Below, one piece after another: positions 12,463 to 24,126 of a DNA stretch of 64,000 nt. The notes below the pieces were generated by a model that did no database searches, was not told where the DNA came from, and saw only the letters and a program-made list of their open reading frames with translations. Each line of letters begins with the position of its first letter. Position 1 is the first letter of the stretch. Origin of the DNA: Rhizoctonia solani (Eukaryota > Basidiomycota > Agaricomycetes > Cantharellales > Ceratobasidiaceae). The DNA lies in contig NC_057378.1 of NCBI RefSeq assembly GCF_016906535.1, forward strand, positions 744,001 through 808,000. The letters run 5' to 3'. The translations under genes were made by a program, and so were the position numbers.

Positions 12463-14093
12463 TCAAGACCAAATTCCGATGATTGCCATACCAGCCGCTC
12501 CAGCCAGTAAACTCCCCAGGGCAGCGGCTTGCCTCTTGAGCCCGGCTTTGCGCATTTTCGGCTCAGCAACAAAGTCACCCGCGAGGAGCTCGACACACGA
12601 AGCATAAATCAATAGACCCGCCGATACCGCGCTCGCCAGCCCTCGCACGAGGTACGCATCCCGGGGAGCGGTACGTAGGAGGATTCCAACTAGCATTCCA
12701 GCGGGCGTGGCTAATGCGAATAAGCCGGCCAGGAGTATCGGAAGAGTTGGAAGGAGTGGGCATGGGCTTTCGATCTGTGGGACGATGATGGTAAGAGCGG
12801 GGACGCCTCGGTTCCGTTCGTCGCCGAGTGATGGGGAGTAAACAAGGTTGGACGCAGAGAAGAGATTCGAACGCCAAGGGAGAGGCCTTCAAAGAGTTGA
12901 TGAAAGATGAGTGCAATAAGGAGGGAAGCTGGGTCGATCGACGATCAGATCGAGATTAGGATCAACACGTAATTTAGGCAATTGGCTAGCCACTTACTGA
13001 ACTCGGCCCCGTTCGTCACTGCAAGAGTGAAGCCGACGACAATAGAGTGCAACATTATTCCAAGCTGAAGAACCTACAAAGGGCAATGCCCGCAAACCAC
13101 CACAGCGTTTGTCCCATCAGTCAGCGCATCAAATTCTCGAGGGATTTGACACTCACAAAAACGCCGACGATCCTAGTCGCCTCTCGTTCTGATACCTGAA
13201 CTTCTCCATGCAAGCAATCAGTGTGGACATGCTCTAGACCGGGGCGCTTAGGGACCCCTGGGCCATTTTGCGGCTGTGATTCTCGAGGTTCTGACGAAGC
13301 GCTTTGTTCGGCAATGTATTCAACGTATACCGTGGACGAGTCTATATCAAAGTTTAAATAAACACTCGAGGTAACAAAATTGGGGGACTTGCATTCAACA
13401 AGGAAAATGAATAGCAAAGCACTCATACTAAAATGCCAGCCGGTCAGTACATATGGCCGTGGGATTTTAGAAGCAAAACTCTCACATTACCAACCCCGGC
13501 CAACTCTCATATTTACCCCAGCGGGAGTTGACATGCGCTTTGGACATGTTCTCGAATGCATCCTTGAGAAGGTGAATAAAAGCTGTCGCAAGTATGACCC
13601 CTTGGCAAAGTCAATAACTGCCCCGTTAGAGCCTTGAGTAATACACACCTGTGCCAAAGTGCTTCCCAATAAAGAATACTACACGTGGGGTTTGGAGATA
13701 TGAAGAACGTTTGGCGATGGTAGGAAACGTAGCGGCTGTTTGCTCGTTGTGAATAAGCGCTTAAACCTGGTGGTAGTCGGCCCTACCTATGAATGACACT
13801 ACGAGCAACACACACAGCGACACCACTCGCCGAGGAGTCTCATCCGACTCTATCGCCCAGGCTTCCTCGCCTTCTGTGCTGACATTTTGAAGCGTTATGA
13901 TTGGTGTCGTTTGAATCGTGACAGTCATAATTTCTGATTCTATAATACCAATATTTTTAGCAAGGTGCGCCGTCGTATAGGGCGCTCTAGTGGAGTATTG
14001 CAGCGGCAAGCGGGTGGTGGATCGAAGCGCCAGCTGGACCCCTGGCACATATACGACACTGTTCACGACTGGTGTGGTGCGGCTGGCAAACAT
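12463..14093 (-). CDS. ZIP-family zinc/iron transporter (Zrt-like)
   Basis: Multi-exon plasma-membrane metal importer. Family segments in order: TM1 around VVSLCVLLVVSFIAATF, TM2-3 with GVILATAFIHLL and DAFENM, a short His/Cys-rich loop (HVHTDC), the diagnostic TM4-5 signature LGIMLHSIVVGFTLAVTNG, FHQLFEGLSLG, then LLAGLFALATPAGM and the C-terminal GLLIYASCVELLAGDF and GIWS end. These are the zinc-binding His/Glu positions of fungal ZRT1/ZRT2 homologues. One intron (13392-13342) uses a GC donor. Between FEGLSLGVRISSL and the last two membrane spans the frame shifts by what looks like one missing base near 12845-12858, unless an atypical intron lies there. The N-terminus is uncertain; an internal ATG at 13928 is the alternative start. 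About 310 bp separate it from the next minus-strand gene. Confidence 0.82.
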
Positions 14094-14405
14094 GAGCAAA
14101 TAAAGGCCTGGTCGTCATATACGTAATTCAGTCAATTTACGTGACCCTCACAATCGCACATTTGACGTTTGAAACTTCCATTTTACTATATACTATATGG
14201 TATCCATCCGTTGTTACATACACCAGTTATATGGAAGAGAACGAAGGAAAGAGAAAGTGTAGCAAGAAAATAATGTATCGAAAATGCTGCAAACAACTTG
14301 TGAAAAGGGCATCCAACCGAGGCTCGGGTTGTGGGCACTTGGAAGGGGGATCGTATACAAAGTGAAATTGATATAACCAAAGGAGATTGTATCGGATAAT
14401 GAAAT

Positions 14406-16106
14406 TCATTGTGCTGGCGGAGGAGGCGTGGCCGAAGATCGGCGCTCCTTCTCCACATACTTTATTCTGTCAAACTCTGAACCATATATTTCGGCATCTT
14501 TAGCGTTTTCTTGGACCAACTCCCCTCTTAGCGATGGAGCTGTTCGCTGTGGCTACGGATAATATCAGTTTCGATTCGAAAGAAAGGCTCAAAAGACACT
14601 CACATTACCGGATGGCTCAACAGGAGGGAAAGAAGATCGACTTTCCCAAGGGTGGAGTCCAAATTGGGTTATGTGGCGTGGACTGCGAAGAGCGGGCTCA
14701 GGCTCCTCGATCGCTGGTATGCACACCGAAGACACAACGGTCATGCCTTGAGATAGAAAGTCTTCGGGTGGATGAGGATATTCATGCGTAAAGGTTGTTG
14801 GGTAACCTATTGACTTTCGGTTAAAAGATTTCATCTCGGAGGCACCGCAATTATTGCAGTTGTTGAGCCATGGATTGTGACCCATAGGAGAGGGTGGGAA
14901 ACGAAGGGATTGATTGTGTGCAGGCTGAGATGCACCTGGACCAGTCATAGCCCAAAATAAGGCGATACAGTTGACAATCACCTATCAGGGCGTAAGTTCA
15001 ATCAAATTGGATTTGTTGAAGGTCGCATTTCTTACATCAATTCCGCATGCTCCCAAGCATACCCAGATCATCTCTTTGCCATCTAAAACATATAACACCA
15101 AAACGTTGGTGCCGGAACTGATGAGGGCTATGAATGCGGCACTGAGGGGGAGTAAATAAGCACGATTTGTAAGAAGAGATGGTGTAGTTTACTTACACCG
15201 TAGTTCTGACGGCGATAGCACGCAACCAAGTGCTCCGGATGCTTGATCGTATAAGGGGTCCAACGAACATCAAAGTCAGGAATATCTATCAAGGAACTAT
15301 TAGGGTGAATCGTCTCCAATAAAAACCCATATGCTTACATTTGTACAAAAATCATAAGAAAGCAGAAGGAGCGAACTAAACGAGGGCAAGATTATTAGTA
15401 ACGACGCACGTACCGAACCCTGGGTTCAACTCACGAAAATCGGCTGATGCCCAGAATACAATATCCGTTATACACAAAGGCAGTCTTTTGAAGGATCATA
15501 ACCCCTGCAATCACGCCAAGCTACAATCATCGTCATTGAAATGTCAGTCTAGTCAGAAGATTGACTTGACAAATGAATGAAACCGACCGGTAGTAGAAGT
15601 GCAAAACAAAATCGGTAGATGGGCGAACGCCATCTTGGCATCCCATCACTCCAAACGACATGTACCTAAGGGACTATCGTCAGTTCCCGAACAAGTTCCG
15701 AATTCTATTGATTGTACCCTTTCGATCATGCAAAGGTATATCAGACCCTTGCTGGCACCGTAAAGCAGAATGCATGCAAGCATGCCGATTGAGCACCTGT
15801 CTACGTTGTGTTCAGGTGGTGCTCCATGCAGTAGAAGACCAGCTACGAGGGGAAATATTTAGCAGGAACGACTTTCGAGTCAAGATAGAACGTACTGCTG
15901 AAGAGGTACAACCACGAGTCAAGAAACAGTAACAACAGGCATAACCGTGGCCATGGCATATTGTTCCAGGATTCTCTCCGCCATATCGGGTATTTTTGAG
16001 TTGTATGCGCTATACACCATGAGATGATTGTGAGCCCGAGTAGGTAGACGAGGGCGGAGAGATTGAGCATTGCCGCGCTCGGTTCTGAAGGAAGGATGAC
16101 TCCCAT
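14406..16106 (-). CDS. Multi-pass membrane protein of unknown function
   Basis: I do not recognise a named domain. Translating the minus strand through short introns gives successive hydrophobic segments: SALVYLLGLTIISW near the start, GMLACILLYGASKGLIYLCM, FCFALLLP, VIAGVMILQKTAFVYNGY, IFLTLMFVGPLI, AAFIALISSGTNVLVLYV, WVCLGACGID and IVNCIALFWAM, about seven spans. A hydrophilic Ser/Pro-rich tail of ~150 residues follows, ending PPPPAQ before the stop at 14406. The layout (about seven helices, cytosolic tail) resembles fungal receptor-like proteins, but that is topology only. The exon joining the first helix (start ATG 16106) to the second (around 15800) is uncertain. The remaining junctions have good GT-AG sites. 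Confidence 0.6.
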
Positions 16107-17724
16107 GTCGGTTGCGGAGGTAACGATCTACGAGGGGGGATTAGTGCCTCTCCTGCAGCAGCGATAAAATGTACCCACAGAATGAAAGTGGGGTGGGGCT
16201 TATGAGCAATAAAGTCAAGTTGATACACCGCCAAATATATAGCCTTGAGAGCATGACAACTGTCCCGCGCGTTCATTCTGCCATCAGTCAAAATCGCGAT
16301 TGCTCAAAACGTTACCGCGCAACCCCAACCCAATTGAGTATGGATGGACGATCATCATTAGTGGGTCTAGTACGGCACAGTAAAGTGGCTGATAGTGCCC
16401 ACAAATCGCTCTGTTCGCGCAAGTTCCCGTGTATTGGAAATATGTCCGGAACGTGTTTGTCAATTGATCAGTTCTTATAATTACCTTCCAGAATCCCGAT
16501 TGAGCGTCGAGCGTCTCGCTTACCTCCGGCGATAAAACCTACGGAATAAGTGACAATCGGGATTAGGGTGCCGGTTCATGGAGCGCATCTATCAAGCTTT
16601 GTTGCCCATAGTGAGCGCAGCAAAGTGCTGCGCTGTAACCAAATGCTTGTTCAAGACACAATTTGGTCAATATAGGCTTTAGCGAACTGGATATCACTTG
16701 TCCACGTGCGGTGGCAAGCGATCTATTCACAGTACGACCCTTCAACAGTAAAAGATCGTCTTCTTATTGGCACTAATTGAAATGCCACGAGTCAGTCTGT
16801 GCAGGAATAGATGTCGATACGGCAAGATGGAAGATCGACAGCGACTGAACTCAGAAAATAATATGATACCACATACAGCTCGGGTACAACATACGCAAGC
16901 AGGACAAACGGCCTTGATCACCATATAACCGGAATGATTAAGCCCTTTTAAGACACACATGGCCATGTGCCACAAATCTTAACAGAAGTCGCGAGGATCC
17001 CTCCGTTACTGGGGCTCAAACCCCTCAATCCAGTGCACTCAAGCAAATTTCTACGTGACATACAACAGCTTTCCTGAAGGCTGTAAGGTCCTAATTTCGT
17101 CAACTCCATACTTGTCCTGTTTCGTTCGGGAACCACTAAGCAAGGTCTCGTAATTTACTTCCGATACTAACCAGCTTTGTATGCCCGATCTCTCCTGTCT
17201 CCTGTTTGGGGGAATTGATTATATCAGCACTTCCTTGAGAAAATATGGTATGATTCTTATTATTTCATACTATGGCTCGAGGACTGTTTAAGATTTGGGA
17301 GAACGGCGATACTGGCTAGTTGGAACAACAGTTCATATGTTGACCTTAAGCCTCACATCATCAACTAAAGCAACCAGTATGTATGCGATTGGTTTTGTGG
17401 TTCATCTGTGCATGAACCAACACTTTCCTTGCGTGTGAGTCCCCTGTACCCGTATTGTCCTGAATTCTTTACTCGGTTTGCTTGCGGTCTCAGGAAAAGG
17501 CGAGCCTTGGTGTTGATGATGAGATCCCTTTCTGAGTAGTTCCTTAAAAGGACGCTCAGAATCGCCGTTTGGTGGCAAAGCGGCAGCCCAGGAACCGGGG
17601 ACTACAAGGTGCGGCGCTGGTTCGATGACGATCACCTGAAAGCTTTGAATGGTTTCTCGCGTGGGTCAATTCGATAAAATACGGCAGCCCCAGGTTCTAT
17701 CACTCCCACGTGGGTGAACGGAGT
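16107..17724. other. Region without a convincing gene
   Basis: About 1.6 kb. Only short, overlapping open frames on both strands, none with a recognisable domain, a signal peptide or a run of consistent splice sites. It may be regulatory or hold remnants. Confidence 0.4.
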
Positions 17725-18871
17725 TCAATACAATGCAGTCACTGATGGACCGTAAGCATAATTGCTCAGTTGGGGGAGATAATCAAACTTTACGCCATAG
17801 TGCGCATATACATGCGAAAAAATATATACGCGTAACTCCCGAAATGGCTCGGAAGAGGGGCTGAGTTCACCCTTTAATCGCACATAGTAGGGGTTGGTGA
17901 AATACGGCGAATCGCGCCATTCGACTGGAACCATGTAAGGTCGAAAGAAGTCATGTGGAACCTAGTGTCATTTGCCTGTTAAGTTGATACGCAGCTCCGG
18001 AGATTAGTTTGTGGAGTGCTCTTCGGTGAGGCTTGTCATGACATGCAAGGATTAACTCTAAATCCAAATGTAGTAAAGATAGAGTTACGACCCGACATGG
18101 TACACTCGGGTAATTACTCCCAGAATCTCAGAATAATGATGGAAAAGCCGATGCGGAAAAGATCGAATGGCCGAGGCCACCACGTTGCTCTTTGTCAAAC
18201 GATAATTACAATCGGTGGTGTCGGAAAGATCCTGGCGGAGATAGTCTTAGAGAAGAATGCGATTACACAAATCATTGGGGAGGGGGGAACGAGGGGCGAG
18301 AAAAAGACGGAGCAGGAGGAATACGCCAACGAGGAGCGACACAGAGGTATGGCCCCAGTACCACGAAATTCCCTCAACGTTTCCTCAGCGCAAAGCATTG
18401 TACCTGACAGGGTCATTCCATTGATGATCGTCAAGCAGCAAGGCACTACACCCGAACGACCGACCTCCGCACCCACACATCGCCGGCACCCATTAACACA
18501 GGTTAGAAATAGCCTTAGGAACAGTGTCCCAGCTATCTCATTAAAACTCTTTGGTTTTAAGGTGCACTAAACAGACCGGCGGCATGTCACCGATCAATCG
18601 CAGTCCTGGTGTTAGAGTAATTGGGTAGAGTGCCACTTTTGACGGCCCCCACGCGAGCGAGCGCAGTATATTGGGGCCAAGCCTGGAGCTTTAGTTCGTC
18701 TGTTGCCTTGCCAAAAAGCTTTTCATAGAGATCAATCGCCAGCCTCGAGTAACAGAGAGTTAATCTATCCATAAACGCATAGATTGGCATCCACTGATCT
18801 GCATTTTGACAGGACACCGGCTCCGAGGGTGTCGCAAAAGATACATTAAATACTGAGCAATGGTTCTCCAA
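17725..18871 (-). other. Possible fragmented gene of unknown type
   Basis: Two minus-strand stretches read like protein but are unassigned. One (18871-18587) contains DRLTLCYSRLAIDLYEKLFG and a Lys/Leu-rich helix. The other (17934-17725) contains FTNPYYVRLKGEL and SHVYAHYGVKFDYL. They lie 650 bases apart with no clean exon chain between them. They could be exons of one poorly conserved gene or a decayed gene. The plus-strand frame at 18016-18570 overlaps this area but has low complexity. No function is proposed. Confidence 0.25.
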
Positions 18872-19154
18872 GATGCACCAGTGTTATTTCGCAGCTAAGA
18901 GCGGCTTGCTGCATCAGTGTTTGGTCTATAGTTTAGTATGGCCAAGCGAAAGCTCAAAGTGGCACAGATCACGTGATATCACAAACACATGATGAACTTG
19001 AGGGCTTCTAAGGGTAATATTCATCCTGTTGTCAACATATCATTTAGATTTGGGGATCCTCGTACTTAAAATATGAATTTGTTATCGTCTAACACGTCAA
19101 AGTCCGCCTGCACCGAGCGACGACCGCAAGCACCGGGATTTATTTGCAGTTGTA

Positions 19155-20792
19155 ATGCCTCCTCTCGGCTGGCGTAAGTCCGTTGATGGCGCCAAAGGCA
19201 AGAAGATCACAACCAACCAGGATCAAACGGATACCACACCAGTGTTCAACAAACCACCTCCAGTCCCTGGACTTGCTGGCGTCGCAATTGAAGCCCTGGG
19301 TGTCACATCTTTAGGAATAGTCAATCCAACACAGAGTAGACCATGTTATCTCACTTATTAATATTTTGTTTCATTCTAACAATTGCATCACCAGGTCAAC
19401 CCACGCCTGTCGAAGATAGCGAAGCTATGGACATTGACGAGCCGTCTACCGAAAACTCTACGCCTGCCCCTGGAGCCTCTGCTATCCCGACTGGCTCATC
19501 AAGCAACGCGGAGATGACACCACCGGTCCGGTCTATTAGGCTTAAACTAAAAGTAAAAGATACGAAAGCACCAAGTCCACCTCCTGAGCGCCCTACTGGT
19601 CGAGGTCGGGTCGGGGCCGGGGTCGTGGTGGAAGAGGCAGAGGAGGACGGGGGCGAGGAGGAAGAGGCAGAAAAATCGGTTAGTCCCTGGTCACATCTTG
19701 ATTGATTTTTTCCAGCAGACTTATTCTTCCTTTCTTTTTTTTAAAAAAATAAATAAAAGTATCTCCCTCAGTATCACCCGAGGAAGAGTCTCCAGCGGAG
19801 GAACACGACTCTCCTGAAAGTGATGCGAGCTCTGCAATGGGCGAAGACGAGTTTCCGAGGCCAGCTTTTGAGGATGCATCTGAACAGCCCGAGGAAGGGG
19901 ACACAATGATCGATGCAAACGGCGACGAAGATGCGGACGAGGATGGAGATATCGATGCGGACGGAGAGGTTGACATAGACCCAGATGTGCCGATTGACTC
20001 GGATGAAGACGCCGGGTCGTTATTGGACATGGATATGCCTGACCAGACGATTCCAGACTCGGACGGAGATCCAGACATGAGCATGATGTCCGTGTCGTCT
20101 AAACGTCTAACTGCTAGACAGGCAGCGTTAATTGCGGGAGGCAGCGATGCAAAGCATGTTATGTTGCGTGAGTAACTTGACGTCCACCATGCCGTTGGCC
20201 TTCTCACAATTTATCCCGCTAGCCGAAGCCACAGGAAGAAAGGCTCAGAAGACTGAAGCCGAAATTGCCTTGCGGAGAAGTGAGACGGCTCGAAAACGAA
20301 AACACCAGGACGCGCAGCGGCTTGAAGATGAAAAGGTGCGTTCATATGTTCATCTCTCATATGATATTAGTACCCATATTAGTACAGACAGAAACGATAA
20401 ACCGGTTGCTCAAGAAGCAATCCGTCAGAGCCCGCAATAAGAAGGCCTTGGATACCCCGGTGAATGAAGCTGTGGCTCCAGGAGAGGAACCCGCTGTAAC
20501 CGCTGTTGTGGATAACCGGCCTCGAGTTCCGTGTTACCGTTGGGTGAGCTCGGCACGGGACGCATCGCCCACATTATCTTTCTCAGTACCAGAAAACATG
20601 GCCGATTTCCCGCACGAGCCCAATGCAAGCCTGCTCGCAGCGTCGGCCCAACCCGTCATCCGTCCAGTTGCCACATGCGCTGTGTCCGGCTGTACTGCTC
20701 AACGAAAGTATCGCCTGTCTGGCGCCCCAAATTTTGAAACTGGAGCATGTGGAATGGATCATCTAAAATTACTCAAGACCCAGACCGTTTGA
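19155..20792 (+). CDS. IES2: INO80 chromatin-remodelling complex subunit B (Ies2-like)
   Basis: Exons 19155-19335, 19395-19678, 19772-20167, 20223-20335 and 20388-20792. The C-terminal half holds the PAPA-1 basic coiled region (EIALRRSETARKRKHQ, ETINRLLKKQ) and a zinc-finger-HIT end, CAVSGCTAQRKYRLSG...GACGMDHLK, the usual architecture of INO80B/Ies2. This nuclear subunit activates the Ino80 ATPase for nucleosome sliding. The middle is very acidic (Asp/Glu-rich, about residues 155-290), as is common for histone-facing proteins. Before it, exon 2 encodes an Arg/Gly-rich (RGG) run, but only if one G is added near 19603-19615; exon phases on both sides demand that base. Without it the frame runs into Glu-rich nonsense and exon 3 is out of phase. 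The gene is 136 bp upstream of the co-directional MRG15 homologue. Confidence 0.88.
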
Positions 20793-20928
20793 TTGACGGC
20801 GGGATTGCTTTGTTTTTGTTTATTCGTGTATATTACATAGCTCCAGACATGTAACGCCCGCTTGCTTGTTCTAGTCGTCCACCGCAATAAACTCTAACCT
20901 TTACCCTCTTTGTGAGAAATTCGGAAGA

Positions 20929-22097
20929 ATGAGTAACCCCGTAACATACGTTATTGGAGAACGTGTACTTTGCTATCACGGGCCCCTTATTTACGAGGCC
21001 AAGGTAAGCCCCGCGGCTCATCCTCAAGCCTTATTGAAGTCTTTGATTGACCATCTGGTAACAGATTCTGAAGATTGACAACGCACCAGAAGGAAATCCG
21101 CACCCCAAAACTGGTTGTACCGGTACTCATTACCTTGTACACTACAAAGGGTGGAAGCAATCTTGGGACGAGTGGGTCCTGCCGTCGCGGCTGCTCAAGT
21201 GGAACGACACCAATCTCACCATTCAGAAAAACCTGGTTTCTCAAACGAAGCAAGCCGGGCCTGGGGCTGGAGGGAGCAGCAAGGCAATCGGCGCATCCAG
21301 TGGTGGAATGGCGGCCGGAGGGAGGGGTGCCGCACGGAAGGAAGGAAGAAAGAGGGGGCGAGAAGAGGTGGATTTCTTTCTTTTTTTTGACGTGTTAAAA
21401 TTACTCACCATTGCATGTAGGATGAAGCCACGAAAAAGCCAGAGATGAAGCTTGAAATACCTGACGTTCTCAAAGTCCAGCTTGTCGATGACTGGGAGGC
21501 AGTGACCAAGTCGAATCGACTAGTGCCACTACCACGAACACCTAACGTCCAAGAGATCCTCATAGGTTTCAAGGACTGGCTACCGAATGTAATGCCTAGT
21601 ACCAAGCAGCGGATGTTAGCAACCGTACTCCCGGTAATCGTGGCAGGCTTGCAACTGTACTTTGACAAATCCGTCGGTGGGTGTTTACAAACTTTCACGG
21701 AGGAAAATTTATAGTACTGACACGCAATTTTCATAGGCGCAAACCTATTATATCGCTTTGAGCGAGCCCAGTATATGGAGTTGAGGAGAAGATATGTTGC
21801 TGGGCCACAGGTCATGGCGGGTGAACCCAAGGACCTGAGCACAATATACGGAGCAGAACACCTATTGCGTTTGATTGGTAAATTCCATTTATTTTCTGGT
21901 AGCTTATACAACTAATCGTTTTGCAAGTCAACCTCCCTTCCATGATTGCTCAAACCACCATGGATACTGAGAGCGTAGCGCTACTCAAAGAATATGTCGA
22001 GTACCTACTACAGTACCTCGTCCAAGAACGTGAACGACTATTCCTCAAAGAGTACGAACACGCTAGTCCACACTACCAAAACATCTCTCGAGCATAG
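20929..22097 (+). CDS. EAF3: MRG15/Eaf3 chromodomain protein
   Basis: Five exons, 20929-21003, 21065-21367, 21421-21676, 21737-21877 and 21928-22097, total 945 nt, 314 residues, no frame problem. The N-terminus is an MRG-type chromodomain: [16 protein letters not shown], then [17 protein letters not shown] with the aromatic cage residues that read methylated H3K36. A Gly/Arg/Lys-rich linker follows. The C-terminal MRG fold starts near [17 protein letters not shown] and includes [21 protein letters not shown] and [13 protein letters not shown]. By family it is a subunit of the NuA4 acetyltransferase and Rpd3S-type deacetylase. It ends 72 bases from the converging EMC8/9 gene. Confidence 0.95.
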
Positions 22098-22169
22098 TTA
22101 AATGAGTCTTGAAAATCCCGTATGCTTCATATAATATCTTTATCACAAAACTTCGAAATGCAAATATAT

Positions 22170-22867
22170 TTATCCTTTGAACTCGTCGCCCCAAATACCT
22201 CCGCGCAACCAGTCAACAGATACATCCTCCAAGTGGTCATCAAAATCGCCGAATGTGTTAAATGCCGAATCTTTACGGACAAAAGTGAGAGCGCGTTCCA
22301 CAGAGTCCGACTCGGCTAGTGTAAAAGTTGGTGAAAAGCTCGTACGTGTGAGGTTCGAGGAGGTGTAAGGAATGAGGGGTGGGGCGGCAGTGGAAGCGAT
22401 TGAGGCCGAATCAATCTATACAAAGTTTGTCAGTCGAAGCCAGGATAAAGATGAAACGAGGTGTATTTACTGACCACTAATGCAAAAGCATCCTTGAACC
22501 CTTCTCGTAGGTTCGCAGTTATCTTTTGACCTACGGCAGACAGTCCCTCGTCGTCTAAGCGTTGTGTAGCCTGGTAATATCCTAGTAGTTTCATCCCTGT
22601 AGATTCTGCATGAGAGCGTGCCTGGACACTTTCAGTATACTACGCTGGGCAGAAGCTGAAGAAGTATACCAAATCCAGTCCGATTTCCATCATTGGACTC
22701 AAGCTCGTCCATTGGTGAAGGAGTGGTATTGCATCGATGATCACGATTGGGTCTCCACTAGCCTTGCCTAATAAAACTCCATTGACCGGTGCATGAGGGT
22801 ATTTAGCGGCGTGAACGATTAATTTGGTATAAGCCTTGTGCGATAACTGGAATTCAGTAGTGGACAT
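22170..22867 (-). CDS. EMC8: ER membrane complex subunit 8/9 homologue
   Basis: Exons 22867-22670, 22621-22475 and 22415-22170 give 196 residues. Start MSTTEFQLS is typical of the UPF0172/EMC8-9 family, followed by AYTKLIVHAAKYPHAPVNGV and the MPN-like core LLGKASGD..VIIDAIPLLH. EMC8/9 is the cytosolic subunit of the ER membrane complex that inserts membrane proteins. The metalloprotease residues of active MPN proteins are absent in this family, and here too. Downstream, HAESTGMKLLGYYQATQRLDD matches the second half. The C-terminus (VDWLRGGIWGDEF) is fungal-specific. An upstream in-frame extension exists, but the chosen ATG begins the conserved protein. Confidence 0.93.
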
Positions 22868-23085
22868 GGTCGCGTTCACGTCAAGGATGGTGACTAACAC
22901 GTGACGGGCATGTGCGAGCCTCCAGGCCAGATGCTTCACAAAATTCGTGGCTTAACTCAGTCCTGGTGTGCGTCCAATGGTGCCTTTCCAGATGGCGGGA
23001 AACGCGTGAATCAACCGCTTCGCAGATGTTATTTGTAACTAGGAGCGATTACATGATTTTGTGTCCACAGACAGGTATACATGAA

Positions 23086-23864
23086 CTATATAGGCTTAAT
23101 CTTGAAGTGAAGAGAGATGAGCGAAAAGATTAGGCACTGTTAAGTCGAAGGTTAGCAACATATTATATGCCAATTGGATGAAGACATACTCGGAGGTCTT
23201 GTACGAGATAATAGAACACGCGTAGGCCTTCTGGGTCTTCGCTCTCTTGTACGTCAACCAGGGACCCAATCTTCGCAGTCTGAATGCATAGGTCAGCTAG
23301 AGCTGCACAGATGTTAGGGCGAGGGGCATTTACCTCGAATGAAATGTGATCGTTACCCAACTTGATCTCGAGTTCCTGTTTTCCGACAATGTTTTTCTTA
23401 GGCCAGTTGGCATCATCTTCCCTGTGACACTGTCAGGTGGTGCGTACGAGGCTTCGCTTTTAATCACATACTTGATGATCTCAGAAGATTCGACAATTCG
23501 CTTCAACTCCTTGACCAGGAGAGGACCAACCCACACTGACACACGGAATGAGCCTCAATCTAAAGCGCATAGCAAAAACAACCTACTCTCTTTACGGATC
23601 AAGCTGTCGTTACGGTAGTTAGAGTTGTTTGCATAACGGAGACGGCCGTTCGAATATTCGAATTCCAAGAATTCATGTCCATGTCTACCTGAATGTCCGG
23701 TACTGGAGAAAACATTGTTAAGACTATGCCGTACACAAACACACCGAGATTGACTTACTAGTAACTAACCGCGGGGGGTGAGTCAGTGATATGTGGAAAA
23801 TCACGCATATCACGACTCAAGCTAAAACGCACCGAAGGTAGAAATCATCCTTTGCTCCAGACAT
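23086..23864 (-). CDS. mago: Mago nashi, exon-junction-complex core subunit
   Basis: Seven exons: 23864-23833, 23764-23759 (6 nt), 23702-23587, 23535-23472, 23421-23334, 23279-23190 and 23136-23086, giving 148 residues, the normal family length. Motifs run the whole family order: [101 protein letters not shown] and the C-terminus [12 protein letters not shown]. Mago pairs with Y14 and binds spliced mRNA in the nucleus. The family sequence RYY can only be read if the 6-nt exon TTACTA is included; it sits between a good acceptor and a gtaagt donor. No signs of transfer or decay. Confidence 0.95.
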
Positions 23865-24126
23865 GGTGGCGGGTGAGGTTGGGAGGTTGGGAGGTTGTTG
23901 TGGTTTGGTCACGCGTGCATTCTGGCCCCAAATTGTTACATGTGTAACAGCTATGGGACTCAGAGTAACCCACATTCATGCTCGACCATGGGCTTCTGAG
24001 GATCCGAACTGTATGTTTAAAACTCATAGATCCAGGTTAATGCAACGTAAAGAAGATTAGTCGAAGAATACATAGTTTAAATATATGGGTTCTAAATGAG
24101 CTCTAGATGTAAAGCATTGAGGTGCC

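Noticed and set aside
18016..18570. 184-codon plus-strand open frame
   Set aside because: Low-complexity Arg/Glu-rich translation, overlapped by frames on the other strand, no domain or splice context.
19680..20207. Ser-rich minus-strand frame of 175 codons
   Set aside because: Mirror of the acidic Asp/Glu codons of Ies2; not a gene.
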